Assembly: GCA_963821715.1 (NCBI GenBank)
Contig: CAWGET010000001.1
Location: 434,001 to 498,000, forward strand
DNA from: CAWGET01 sp963821715
GTDB lineage: Bacteria > Bacteroidota > Ignavibacteria > Ignavibacteriales > Melioribacteraceae
Direction of reading: 5' to 3'
DNA: 64,000 nucleotides
Both the position numbers and the translations under genes were made by a program. Position 1 is the stretch's first letter, and each line of letters starts with the position of its first letter. This document shows, piece by piece, positions 48,985 to 57,728 of the stretch. A model generated the notes under the pieces. The model was not told the DNA's origin. It did no database searches and was given only the letters and a program-made list of their open reading frames with translations.

Positions 48985-50948
48985 AAAACTTACTTTATTA
49001 TATCGCCTTTCTCCTCTTCGTAATAAATCCGAGGTGCGCCGCTGCGTCGGTTTCCGAAATCTTTTCGGATAATATGATTTTTCAAAAAGGCAAAAACATT
49101 GTTATTTGGGGCGAAGGAAAACCGGAAGAAATTGTCGAAATCATTTTTAATTCGGAAAGTAAAAGATCTACGGTCGATTCTTCGGGTAATTGGAAAGTAT
49201 CTTTCGATCCTATGAAATACGGCGGTCCATACGAAATGAAAATAATTTCTGAAGATACTTTAAGATTTAAAAATATTTTTATAGGGGAAGTCTGGGTCTG
49301 CTCCGGGCAATCGAATATGAATATGCCTCTCGGCGGGTGGGGAAGAGTAAATAATTATAAAGAAGAAATTGCCTCTGCTGATTTTGATTCAATCCACATT
49401 TTGACAATTCCCTTAAATCTCAAAAGATCACCTGCAAGTAAAGTTAAAACAAGCGGATGGAAAGTTTGTAATCCTGAAACAATAGAAAATTTTTCAGCGG
49501 TAGCATATTTCTTTGGAAGAGAATTATATCGCAAACTGAAAGTTCCCATTGGGTTGGTAAGCGTTTCGAAGGGAGGAACACCGATTGAAAGCTGGATGAA
49601 CGCTGAAACGCTAAGCGATATGGAAGAATATAAACCAGTGCTCGACTCGGTTTCAAAAATGACTGCATTGGATTTTGACTCAATAAATTCAAACTACAAA
49701 CTAAATTATTTGAGCTGGTTAGATGAAATAGACAAAGTAGATTCCGGCTTTACTCAACAACTGCAATGGTATGGGAACATAAATACTAAAAATTGGAAGA
49801 GGATGACGATCCCAACAGTCTGGGAAAATGCCGGTCTTCCAGATTATGACGGAGTAGTTTGGTTTAAAAAGAAAATTATAATTCCGGATAATTGGGAAGG
49901 TAAGGATTTAATATTATCGCTAGGCGCCATTCAGGATTATGATATAACCTTTATCAATGGGAATAAGGTTGGAGAGCAGCTTAGAAGAAATCATCAATCG
50001 GTTTATATAATTGACAAGAGTTTAATCGATACGAATGAAATCGAGATCACTGTAAGAATTCTTGATAATTACGGAGTAGGCGGAATTTGGGATAAACCCG
50101 AAGAGATTTTCATTTCGAACGGCGAAGAAAAAATTACACTCGCAGGCGAATGGTTATACAAACCTTCAGTAGAATTTACTAATGATAATTATCCACCCGA
50201 AAACCCGAACCCGCATAAACTTCCGACAGTTCTTTACAACGGAATGATCAATCCTCTGACAAAATTTCCCGTCGGCGGAATTATCTGGTATCAGGGTGAG
50301 AGCAATGCGCGCGAGGCTTATAGATATGGAGAATTATTTTCTAAGATGATTTCGGATTGGCGAGGCGAATGGGATGATCCGAATCTTCCGTTTTATTTTG
50401 TTCAGTTAGCCGGATATAAAGAGAAGAAAAAAACGCCCGAAGCCGACGCCTGGGCTGAATTGAGAGAAGCGCAATCATCAGCCTTGAAGTTGGAGAACAC
50501 CGGAATGGCGACGGCAATAGACATAGGAGATGAAGTGGACGTTCATCCGAAAAACAAACAGGAAGTAGGCAGAAGACTATCGCTTATCGCGCTTAATAAA
50601 AATTATGGGAAGAACATCGAATATTCCGGTCCGGTATTCAGAGATTATCAAATAATAGAAGGAAAAGCAATAATCGAATTTTCAAACAATTTCGGACTTC
50701 ATACAAGCGATGGAAATACTCCTGCAGGGTTTGCTTTAGCCGGAAAAGATTCGGTATTTTATTGGGCTGAAGCTGAAATTGAAGACGAAAAAATAATTGT
50801 TTGGTCGGATTCTGTTGCAGTTCCAACGGCAGTGCGTTACTGCAGACAGTCTAATCCTGACTGTAATTTATATAACGACGCCGGACTTCCCGCTCTTCCT
50901 TTCAGGACAGATAATTACCCGTTAACAACAAACTCTAAGTATAAGTGA
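48981..50948 (+). CDS. SASA-type (sialate O-acetylesterase-like) carbohydrate esterase
   Basis: A signal peptide precedes the SGNH-hydrolase start VWVCSGQSNMNMPLGG, with the nucleophile serine in GQSNM. GGIIWYQGESNA (block III type) and DVHPKNKQEVGRRL supply the Asp/His. A GH2-like jelly-roll insert (about residues 270-390) is typical of 9-O-acetylesterases of the SASA family. Since bacterial alginates are O-acetylated on mannuronate, it probably deacetylates alginate oligomers; that substrate is inference. ATG overlaps the PL6 stop. No T9SS tail, so periplasmic. Confidence 0.85.
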   Translation: MKNLLYYIAFLLFVINPRCAAASVSEIFSDNMIFQKGKNIVIWGEGKPEEIVEIIFNSESKRSTVDSSGNWKVSFDPMKYGGPYEMKIISEDTLRFKNIFIGEVWVCSGQSNMNMPLGGWGRVNNYKEEIASADFDSIHILTIPLNLKRSPASKVKTSGWKVCNPETIENFSAVAYFFGRELYRKLKVPIGLVSVSKGGTPIESWMNAETLSDMEEYKPVLDSVSKMTALDFDSINSNYKLNYLSWLDEIDKVDSGFTQQLQWYGNINTKNWKRMTIPTVWENAGLPDYDGVVWFKKKIIIPDNWEGKDLILSLGAIQDYDITFINGNKVGEQLRRNHQSVYIIDKSLIDTNEIEITVRILDNYGVGGIWDKPEEIFISNGEEKITLAGEWLYKPSVEFTNDNYPPENPNPHKLPTVLYNGMINPLTKFPVGGIIWYQGESNAREAYRYGELFSKMISDWRGEWDDPNLPFYFVQLAGYKEKKKTPEADAWAELREAQSSALKLENTGMATAIDIGDEVDVHPKNKQEVGRRLSLIALNKNYGKNIEYSGPVFRDYQIIEGKAIIEFSNNFGLHTSDGNTPAGFALAGKDSVFYWAEAEIEDEKIIVWSDSVAVPTAVRYCRQSNPDCNLYNDAGLPALPFRTDNYPLTTNSKYK

Positions 50949-53296
50949 TGAAAAATAAAATTTATAAAAATGGTTTATTTCTATTAATATTTTTACTTCT
51001 TACAATAAATGTCAACGCACAGATCGACTCAGTTCCCAAAGATAGAATTTTAACAGATCAGGAACTGCTTGAGCTTATACAACCGGATAATGAGGAGCTT
51101 AAAGAAATAAAAGAATTGTCCGCATCGAACACAGAAGAAGCTTTAAAAAAACTTGCCGCTTATTTCAAATCGAAATTTGCTGAACGATATTTTTTTGACT
51201 GGAGAAATTTCAGAGCGCGGTTGGGGGAATATAAGAATAAATATCCGAATGGAATTCTTAATCATAAAATCCGCGCAGAAGAATTTTACTCGAAGTATTC
51301 ATCTGATCCGGAATGGAATCTGCCTTCGAAGGATAAAAACGGAAACGATGTTTCTGCTTATGAACTTCGGCATCTCGCGCGTCAGCACAAAGCTGTTGAT
51401 ATGGCGATTGTCCATTTTCTCGAAGATGAAAGACCAGGCTATGCTAAATATTTTACCGGACAGGCAAAATCATTAAATAACGCTTTTGAGGAAGGAAAAT
51501 ATGAGCAAGAAGGAAACGATGTTTATGAATATTTCCGAGCCGGATACCGCGTTTTAAATTGGCTTTTTATCCACAACACCTATTTAGCGAGTGAAAATTA
51601 TGATTGGGAGTCTCAAATATTATTGATAAAAACTTTTCTGCATCACGCGGCGCAGTTGCAGGAAAGAACGGCGGATTACAATCCTGGCAATCATCACACA
51701 AAAGGTTCTGTAGCGCTTTCCCTTATCGCAATGTTATTTCCGGAAATAAAAGGAAGTGAAGTCTGGCTCCGTCAGTCATTGGATAATTTAACCGAACATC
51801 TGCAAAAAGAGATCAATGAAGACGGATTTCAATTTGAGAGATCTGTGCATTATCATATCGGCGATATTGACAATTACTTTTATACTTATAAACTCGCAAA
51901 GATAAACCATATTAATCTGCCCAACAAGTTTGTTGAAAAGTATAAGGAAATGTTTGAAGCGCTAAAGTTGATTGCGCTGCCAGATAAAAATCTTCCTGTG
52001 CTGCAGGATGATACGGATGAACCTTGGGCGGAATATAATCAGGCCGATAATGCGATGACGATTGGCTCGATTCTTTTTAATGATCCTCAATTTAAATATT
52101 TTGCTGGAAAAGAAATACCTTCCGGCAAATATTGGTTCCTCAAAGAAAGCGATTTTGAAAAATTTCAATCGCTGTCATCAGAGAAACCGACGATTGGTTC
52201 AACAAAATTAGATGAGACCGGTTATTATGTCATGAGAAACGGATGGGAACCGGATGATGAATATATGATTATTTCAGCTGGACTTTCGGATGAAAAACCG
52301 GATCATCAACACGGTGATATGCTGGGAGTTTACGCATACGCAAACGGAAACGTAATTCTACCGAATTATCAGGTAAGATATTTTCTTGACGATTTCAAAT
52401 TCTTCAAAAATTCTTTTGTTAAGAATGTCGCTCTTGCAGACAGCATACAGCAAGGACAAAACTGGAAAGGCAATTCCGGCGGTTCCGGTTTCGGTAAATT
52501 TCAAAAGCTGCCTGAACCGAAAACTAAAATATGGATAAGCGATAGCTCTTTCGATTTTTATTCAGGCTTCCACAATGCTTGGTTGGGCGAAGGAATAAAC
52601 TACAAGCGAGAAATCCTCTTTATAAAAGAAGGCTTCTGGGTTGTGCGGGACAAATTTTTATCCTCAGAAGATCATCGTTATCAGCAAATATGGCAGGGGC
52701 ATTATTGCGAAGAAATTCCCGGGACTCATTTACGTTCTACTTTCCAAAACGGTTCGGGTTTGGATATTGTGCAGTTAGGCAAGGAAAAATTTCAGATTCA
52801 GAAAGACAACTTCCGGGGAAAAGGAAATGTGATTTTCTCGACTTCAGATAAAGATTCTGTCATCTTCACAACTTTACTGTTTCCGTTTTCGCACTTTGAT
52901 AAACGGATAAGTTCTTTAGAAGAATCTGACCTCTTCGGATGGCGGTGTGGAAACCAAGTTGAGTCAGATATTTATTCCGTGGATTCTGAATTTATATTAT
53001 TTAATGACTACAAAAAGCAAATATTTCTTTTCGGTGCTGATAATTTTGTTTTTGAACAAAATAATCGGGTTGAATTTTACCAACCATTTTCTGGTATGAT
53101 TCAGATATATCATAGTAAGCTAAAGTTGATTTCTTTCAACGATGAGGAAGTTGAAGCTTTAATTTCATCAAATCAAAAGTCAGCCCAAGAATCGGAATCC
53201 GAAAAATTTAAGATGCCGATTACTCTTAATCCTGGGGTAACTCTTTGGTTACATTTCGACGACGCTGAACTTATGAACGAAATCATTCTTGATTAA
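50948..53296 (+). CDS. Heparinase II/III-fold polysaccharide lyase (PL39-like), periplasmic
   Basis: The ATG at 50948 overlaps the previous TGA and is preferred over GTG 50945. After a signal peptide, a helical toroid with NPGNHHTKGSVALS and GFQFERSVHYHIGDIDNY carries the Asn-His and Tyr-His motifs of this fold. The beta-sandwich has PDHQHGDMLGVYAYANG. The overall layout matches heparinase II/III lyases; a PL39-like alginate lyase is the best guess, but PL12/PL15/PL21-like relatives cannot be excluded. It differs clearly from the PL17 at 43261. No T9SS tail. It ends a tightly packed gene group. Confidence 0.75.
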   Translation: MKNKIYKNGLFLLIFLLLTINVNAQIDSVPKDRILTDQELLELIQPDNEELKEIKELSASNTEEALKKLAAYFKSKFAERYFFDWRNFRARLGEYKNKYPNGILNHKIRAEEFYSKYSSDPEWNLPSKDKNGNDVSAYELRHLARQHKAVDMAIVHFLEDERPGYAKYFTGQAKSLNNAFEEGKYEQEGNDVYEYFRAGYRVLNWLFIHNTYLASENYDWESQILLIKTFLHHAAQLQERTADYNPGNHHTKGSVALSLIAMLFPEIKGSEVWLRQSLDNLTEHLQKEINEDGFQFERSVHYHIGDIDNYFYTYKLAKINHINLPNKFVEKYKEMFEALKLIALPDKNLPVLQDDTDEPWAEYNQADNAMTIGSILFNDPQFKYFAGKEIPSGKYWFLKESDFEKFQSLSSEKPTIGSTKLDETGYYVMRNGWEPDDEYMIISAGLSDEKPDHQHGDMLGVYAYANGNVILPNYQVRYFLDDFKFFKNSFVKNVALADSIQQGQNWKGNSGGSGFGKFQKLPEPKTKIWISDSSFDFYSGFHNAWLGEGINYKREILFIKEGFWVVRDKFLSSEDHRYQQIWQGHYCEEIPGTHLRSTFQNGSGLDIVQLGKEKFQIQKDNFRGKGNVIFSTSDKDSVIFTTLLFPFSHFDKRISSLEESDLFGWRCGNQVESDIYSVDSEFILFNDYKKQIFLFGADNFVFEQNNRVEFYQPFSGMIQIYHSKLKLISFNDEEVEALISSNQKSAQESESEKFKMPITLNPGVTLWLHFDDAELMNEIILD

Positions 53297-53324
53297 TAAT
53301 AAAGAAAAAGGTAAATTTACACCT

Positions 53325-53341
53325 GATATACTAAGTATATC
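53325..53341. promoter_or_regulatory. 17-bp palindrome upstream of the TRAP genes
   Basis: GATATAC-TAA-GTATATC is a perfect inverted repeat placed 50 bp before the DctP start, in one of the few larger gaps of the locus (94 bp). GTAAATTTAC at 53311-53320 is another palindrome. It could be an operator for a separate promoter of the transporter genes. It does not match the GTNNNAC core of the FadR-type sites. Confidence 0.45.
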
Positions 53342-53390
53342 TTATGAGGTTTATCTAGAAAAACTGATTATTTAGTAATTTTGATACGTG

Positions 53391-54368
53391 ATGAATATTA
53401 AAGAATATTTTTTTATAATAATTTCCATTTTCATTTTATCGGCTTGTTCCTCCGATTCTGAAGTTAAGTATATTAAAATAGGTCACGGATTGGATCAGAC
53501 TCATCCGGTGCACAAAGCAATGCTATTCCTCGCCGAAAAAGCTGAAGAAAAATCGCAAGGTCAAATAAAGATTTCAGTATATCCGAGTCAGCAGTTAGGA
53601 ACTGAAAGAGAAACGCTGGAATTACTTCAAATAGGAAGCCTGGGAATGACAAAAGTCTCGGCTTCTGTGCTGGAGGGATTCGCGCCGCAATTTAAAGTTT
53701 TTTCGCTTCCATATTTGTTCAGAAATAATGGACATAAATTTACATTTTTTGAGAGCGAACTTGGACGTCAAATTCTTCGCAGCCCCGGAGAATTTTGGCT
53801 TCGCGGTTTAACTTATTATGATGCAGGAAGCCGGAGCTTTTATACGAAAGACAGACCAATCCTTACTCCTGAAGATCTGAATGGATTAAAAATAAGAACG
53901 CAGGAAAGCCCCACCTCGGTTATGCTTGTAAATACGTTGGGAGGATCTGCGACTCCTATTTCCTGGGGCGAACTTTACACTGCTTTGCAGCAGGGAGTTG
54001 TCGACGGTGCCGAAAATAATCCGCCGAGTTTTTACCTTTCTCGTCATTATGAAGTTTGCAAACATTATTCTCTTGACGAACACACTTCCGTCCCGGACGT
54101 TCTCTTGATCAGCACAATTATTTGGGATGATCTGAATGAACAGCAAAAGCAATGGCTGCAGGAAGCTGCAGATGAATCCTATGAGTATGAAAAACAATTA
54201 TGGGCGGAAGCCTCGCAGGAAGCTCTCGACGAAGTAAAAGCCGCGGGAGTAGAAATTTATTATCCGGATAAAGAGCCTTTCATCGAAGCGGTTCAACCTT
54301 TAATTCAGCAGTTCAAGGACGAACCTGCGATTTACGATCTTATTCAAAAAATACAGAGTATTGAATAA
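53391..54368 (+). CDS. dctP: TRAP transporter solute-binding protein DctP, lipoprotein
   Basis: The ATG at 53391 directly follows a GTG; either could be used and no strong ribosome binding site is visible. A lipobox (ILSACSS) predicts a lipid-anchored binding protein. The DctP domain shows HPVHKAMLFLAEKAEEKSQG, GLKIRTQESPTSVMLVNTLG with the substrate-carboxylate arginine, and WGELYTALQQGVVDGAENNP. Length 325 fits the family. With the next two genes it forms a complete tripartite TRAP carrier, probably for unsaturated or plain hexuronates. Confidence 0.92.
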   Translation: MNIKEYFFIIISIFILSACSSDSEVKYIKIGHGLDQTHPVHKAMLFLAEKAEEKSQGQIKISVYPSQQLGTERETLELLQIGSLGMTKVSASVLEGFAPQFKVFSLPYLFRNNGHKFTFFESELGRQILRSPGEFWLRGLTYYDAGSRSFYTKDRPILTPEDLNGLKIRTQESPTSVMLVNTLGGSATPISWGELYTALQQGVVDGAENNPPSFYLSRHYEVCKHYSLDEHTSVPDVLLISTIIWDDLNEQQKQWLQEAADESYEYEKQLWAEASQEALDEVKAAGVEIYYPDKEPFIEAVQPLIQQFKDEPAIYDLIQKIQSIE

Positions 54369-54871
54369 TGTTGACTGCAATAAAACGAAAAATTGATTTA
54401 ATTTTAGCCTGGGCGCTTATAATAATAATGGCTGCGATGACCCTGAATGTATTGTGGCAGGTCTTTTCGAGATTTATTCTTCAGAACCCGAGTTCTTTTA
54501 CAGATGAACTGGCGAGATATATGCTCGTCTGGATAGGAATATTGGGCGCCGCTTATGTATCAGGACAAAAAATGCATTTGGCGATCGATCTCCTTTCGAC
54601 AAAGTTAAAGAGGAAATCAAAATCTTACTTGGAGATTTTTATCCAGCTCTCCGTCTTTATTTTCTCTTTTGCTGTTATGGTAATCGGCGGAATAAGGCTA
54701 GTTTATATCACCATGAAATTAAATCAGATCTCTGCATCGCTCCAGGTTTCGTTAGGATATGTTTATTTAGTTCTTCCAATAAGCGGTGCATTAATGATGT
54801 TCTACTCACTCTATTATATTCGAGCGGAAATATTAAGTGTAAAAAATTCAAAATTAGAAAAAGCCGGCTGA
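54368..54871 (+). CDS. dctQ: TRAP transporter small membrane subunit DctQ
   Basis: A 167-residue protein with four membrane helices and the family pattern WQVFSRFILQNPSSFTDELA, then YMLVWIGILGAAYVSG. The ATG overlaps the DctP stop (TAATG), so translation is coupled. It links the binding protein to the large permease subunit in the inner membrane. Confidence 0.92.
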   Translation: MLTAIKRKIDLILAWALIIIMAAMTLNVLWQVFSRFILQNPSSFTDELARYMLVWIGILGAAYVSGQKMHLAIDLLSTKLKRKSKSYLEIFIQLSVFIFSFAVMVIGGIRLVYITMKLNQISASLQVSLGYVYLVLPISGALMMFYSLYYIRAEILSVKNSKLEKAG

Positions 54872-54875
54872 CGCG

Positions 54876-56174
54876 ATGGAATATTTCGAAATTATAATAC
54901 TCGTTGTTTCATTCATAGTTCTACTTTCTCTCGGAGTTCCAATTTCGTTCAGTATTGGAATTTCAAGTCTGCTTACAATGCTGGCAACAATTAAATCGCT
55001 TCCCGCTTTAACAACTGTCTCTCAGAGGATGGCAACAGGTATTGATAGTTTTGCGCTGTTGGCGATTCCATTTTTCATTTTAGCCGGTCAGTTGATGAAC
55101 AGCGGGGGAATAGCTCGAAGATTGATTGACTTCGCAAAAGTCCTTGTGGGCAAACTCCCAGGAGGCTTAGCGTTCGTAAATATTATTGCGGCTATGTTAT
55201 TCGGAGCTATTTCAGGTTCAGCAGTTGCCGCAGCTTCAGCAATAGGCGGATTTATGACGCCGGTGATGAAAAAGGAAGGTTATAATGAAAATTTTTCCGC
55301 TGCTGTAAACATTACTTCGGCGACTACGGGAATGATAATTCCGCCGAGCAATATTCTTATTGTTTATTCGCTGGCAAGCGGCGGCGCTTCAATTGCCGCA
55401 CTCTTTCTAGCCGGATATCTTCCAGGAATTATGCTCGGTCTATCTTTAATGATCGTCGCTTTCATTTACGCTAAAAAGCATAATTATAAAGTTAAAGTCG
55501 ACTTCACTTTCGGCTTTGCAGTCAAAAAATTTTTAGACGCAATTCCAAGTTTATTATTGATAATAATTGTGATAGGAGGAATAGTAGCGGGTTATTTCAC
55601 AGCAACAGAAGCTTCGGCGGTAGCGGTATTGTATGCTTTAATTTTATCGGTTTTCGTTTACCGCGAAATAAAATTGAAAGACCTGCCGAAAATATTACTC
55701 GACTCGGCTTCCACAACCGCAATAGTTATGCTACTTGTCGGAACATCAATGGCGATGTCATGGGTTCTCGCTTATGAAAATATCCCTCAAAATGTTGCGG
55801 AAGCCCTTATAACATTGTCGGATAGTAAAGTTGTTATTCTAATAATAATAAACTTAGTTCTTCTTTTTGTTGGAATATTTATGGATATGACTCCCGCTGT
55901 TTTAATTTTTACGCCGATATTTTTACCTGTTGCAATCCAGCTCGGAATCGATCCAATACATTTCGGAATTGTAATGGTTATGAATTTAAGTATCGGTCTA
56001 TGCACACCGCCGGTTGGAAGCGTATTGTTTGTGGGATGTTCGGTCGCCGGAATTCCAATTACAAAAGTGATTAAACCGCTAATCCCATTGTTTATTGCGA
56101 TGATAATTACTTTACTGATAGTAACCTACATCCCGGAATTGAGTCTGGCGATACCGGAATTCTTCGGTTATTAG
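54876..56174 (+). CDS. dctM: TRAP transporter large permease subunit DctM
   Basis: A 432-residue, about 12-helix permease with FALLAIPFFILAGQLMNSGG, FGAISGSAVAAASAIGGFM and MDMTPAVLIFTPIFLPVA, all diagnostic of DctM. It provides sodium-driven uptake together with the two preceding products. It starts 4 bp after the DctQ stop. The KDPG aldolase gene follows 35 bp later, tying uptake to catabolism. Confidence 0.94.
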   Translation: MEYFEIIILVVSFIVLLSLGVPISFSIGISSLLTMLATIKSLPALTTVSQRMATGIDSFALLAIPFFILAGQLMNSGGIARRLIDFAKVLVGKLPGGLAFVNIIAAMLFGAISGSAVAAASAIGGFMTPVMKKEGYNENFSAAVNITSATTGMIIPPSNILIVYSLASGGASIAALFLAGYLPGIMLGLSLMIVAFIYAKKHNYKVKVDFTFGFAVKKFLDAIPSLLLIIIVIGGIVAGYFTATEASAVAVLYALILSVFVYREIKLKDLPKILLDSASTTAIVMLLVGTSMAMSWVLAYENIPQNVAEALITLSDSKVVILIIINLVLLFVGIFMDMTPAVLIFTPIFLPVAIQLGIDPIHFGIVMVMNLSIGLCTPPVGSVLFVGCSVAGIPITKVIKPLIPLFIAMIITLLIVTYIPELSLAIPEFFGY

Positions 56175-56209
56175 GAATTGAAATAAATTATTATACGGAG
56201 ATTGAAAAA

Positions 56210-56869
56210 ATGAACAAAGAAAAAGTTCTGGAAAGAATATTAAATGAAAAAGCGGTTGCGGTCGTTCGCATTAAAGACGAGGAAAAATTGATGAACTCGG
56301 TTGAAGCGCTTTTAAGAGGTGGAATATCAATCATCGAGATAACTCTCTCCGTTCCAAATGCGCTTGAGATGATAGAGAAACTTAATAAAACTTATGATGA
56401 TAAATTGTTGGTCGGAGTTGGATCGGTAACAAATAAGGGCGTTGCGCTGGAAGCCGTTTCTGCCGGAGCTAAATATATAGTCAGCCCGATTTTAAAAGAA
56501 GAGATAATTCAAGCGGCTAAAGAGAAAGAAGTTCCTGTAATGCCGGGAGCTTTTACTCCCACGGAAATTCAGACAGCGGTGGATATGGGCGCCGATATTG
56601 TAAAAGTTTTTCCCGCAGATATTGTCGGAATGAAATTCTTCAAAGCCGTTCTAGCTCCGATGCCGGATCTGAAATTAATGCCCACAGGCGGAGTAAGCTT
56701 GGATAACGGCGGCGACTGGCTTCGCTCAGGCGCTTGCGCTATCGGGATCGGTTCATCGCTTCTTGACAAATCCGCGATTGAAAATGAGAGATACGAAGTA
56801 TTAACGGAAAATGCAAAAAGAGTAATAAACAGCATCAATAAATTTGCGAAGGACAATTATGAAGTTTGA
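56210..56869 (+). CDS. eda: KDPG aldolase
   Basis: A 219-residue class I aldolase with VVRIKDEEK, GGISIIEITLSVPNA (catalytic glutamate), GVGSVTNKG, MPGAFTPTEI, and DIVKVFPADIVG with the Schiff-base lysine, then PTGGVSLDN. It cleaves 2-keto-3-deoxy-6-phosphogluconate into pyruvate and glyceraldehyde-3-phosphate, the last step of the pathway. GGAG precedes the ATG. Length is slightly above the usual 205-213. Confidence 0.93.
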   Translation: MNKEKVLERILNEKAVAVVRIKDEEKLMNSVEALLRGGISIIEITLSVPNALEMIEKLNKTYDDKLLVGVGSVTNKGVALEAVSAGAKYIVSPILKEEIIQAAKEKEVPVMPGAFTPTEIQTAVDMGADIVKVFPADIVGMKFFKAVLAPMPDLKLMPTGGVSLDNGGDWLRSGACAIGIGSSLLDKSAIENERYEVLTENAKRVINSINKFAKDNYEV

Positions 56870-57707
56870 TCCGGTAAGCGACGTAAAAAATAAAGTATGT
56901 ATTATCACAGGCGGAAGCGGAGTGATAGGAAAAACAATCGCGCGCGAATTATCGAAGCTCGGAGCTAAAGTCGGAATTGTAGATTACAAAAAAGAGCGGT
57001 GCGAAAAGAACGCCGAATTATTATCGGAAGAATCGGGCAATGAAGTTTTCGGAATTTATGCCGATGTGCTCGATAAGAAAATGCTATTGGAAGGGAAAGA
57101 TCAAGCGTTAAAGAAGTTCGGGAAGATCGACGTATTGATCAACGCCGCGGGAGGAAATTCTCCGAAGGCTACCTTATCCCATGATGTTCTTTCTGCAAAT
57201 GAATTGGGCGATCTCTCAAAAACATTTTTCGGTTTAACTACAGAGGGATTTCAAAAAGTATTCGATCTCAACCTTTACGGAACGCTGCTTCCTTCCATCG
57301 TCTTCGGCGAAGATATGCTTCGGGAAGGGGGTTCAATAATAAATTTTTCTTCAATGAATTCATACAGACCTTTAACGCGAATACCTGCTTATTCAGCCGC
57401 TAAGGCTTCCATAAATAATTTAACTCAGTGGATGGCTGTCTACTTTTCCAAAATGAATATTAGGGTAAACGCAATCTCTCCCGGATTTTTACTAACTGAT
57501 CAAAACAGATTTTTATTAGTGGATGAAAAAACTAATTCATTTACCGAAAGAGGGAATAAAATTATTAGTAATACTCCGATGGGAAGATTCGGAGAACCGG
57601 AAGAAATTGTCGGGACGGTTATTTACTTAGTCTCCGAACAATCAAAATTTGTAACCGGGGTTATCATTCCGGTTGACGGCGGGTTCAACGCGTTTTCCGG
57701 AGTTTAA
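56859..57707 (+). CDS. SDR oxidoreductase, probable D-mannonate oxidoreductase (fructuronate reductase)
   Basis: The ATG at 56859 lies 11 bp inside the end of the aldolase gene and gives MKFDPVSDVKNKVCIITGG, the usual start of this group; an upstream start at 56844 is less likely. Motifs are TGGSGVIGKT, INAAGG, NFSSMNSYRP, YSAAK and FVTGVIIPVDGG. The insertion around SANELGDLSKTFFGLT is typical of the UxuB-like SDRs that interconvert fructuronate and mannonate. This gives an entry for glucuronate into KDG via mannonate. A mannonate dehydratase is not in the window. Confidence 0.8.
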   Translation: MKFDPVSDVKNKVCIITGGSGVIGKTIARELSKLGAKVGIVDYKKERCEKNAELLSEESGNEVFGIYADVLDKKMLLEGKDQALKKFGKIDVLINAAGGNSPKATLSHDVLSANELGDLSKTFFGLTTEGFQKVFDLNLYGTLLPSIVFGEDMLREGGSIINFSSMNSYRPLTRIPAYSAAKASINNLTQWMAVYFSKMNIRVNAISPGFLLTDQNRFLLVDEKTNSFTERGNKIISNTPMGRFGEPEEIVGTVIYLVSEQSKFVTGVIIPVDGGFNAFSGV

Positions 57708-57728
57708 AATTAAAATATGAGAGATACT

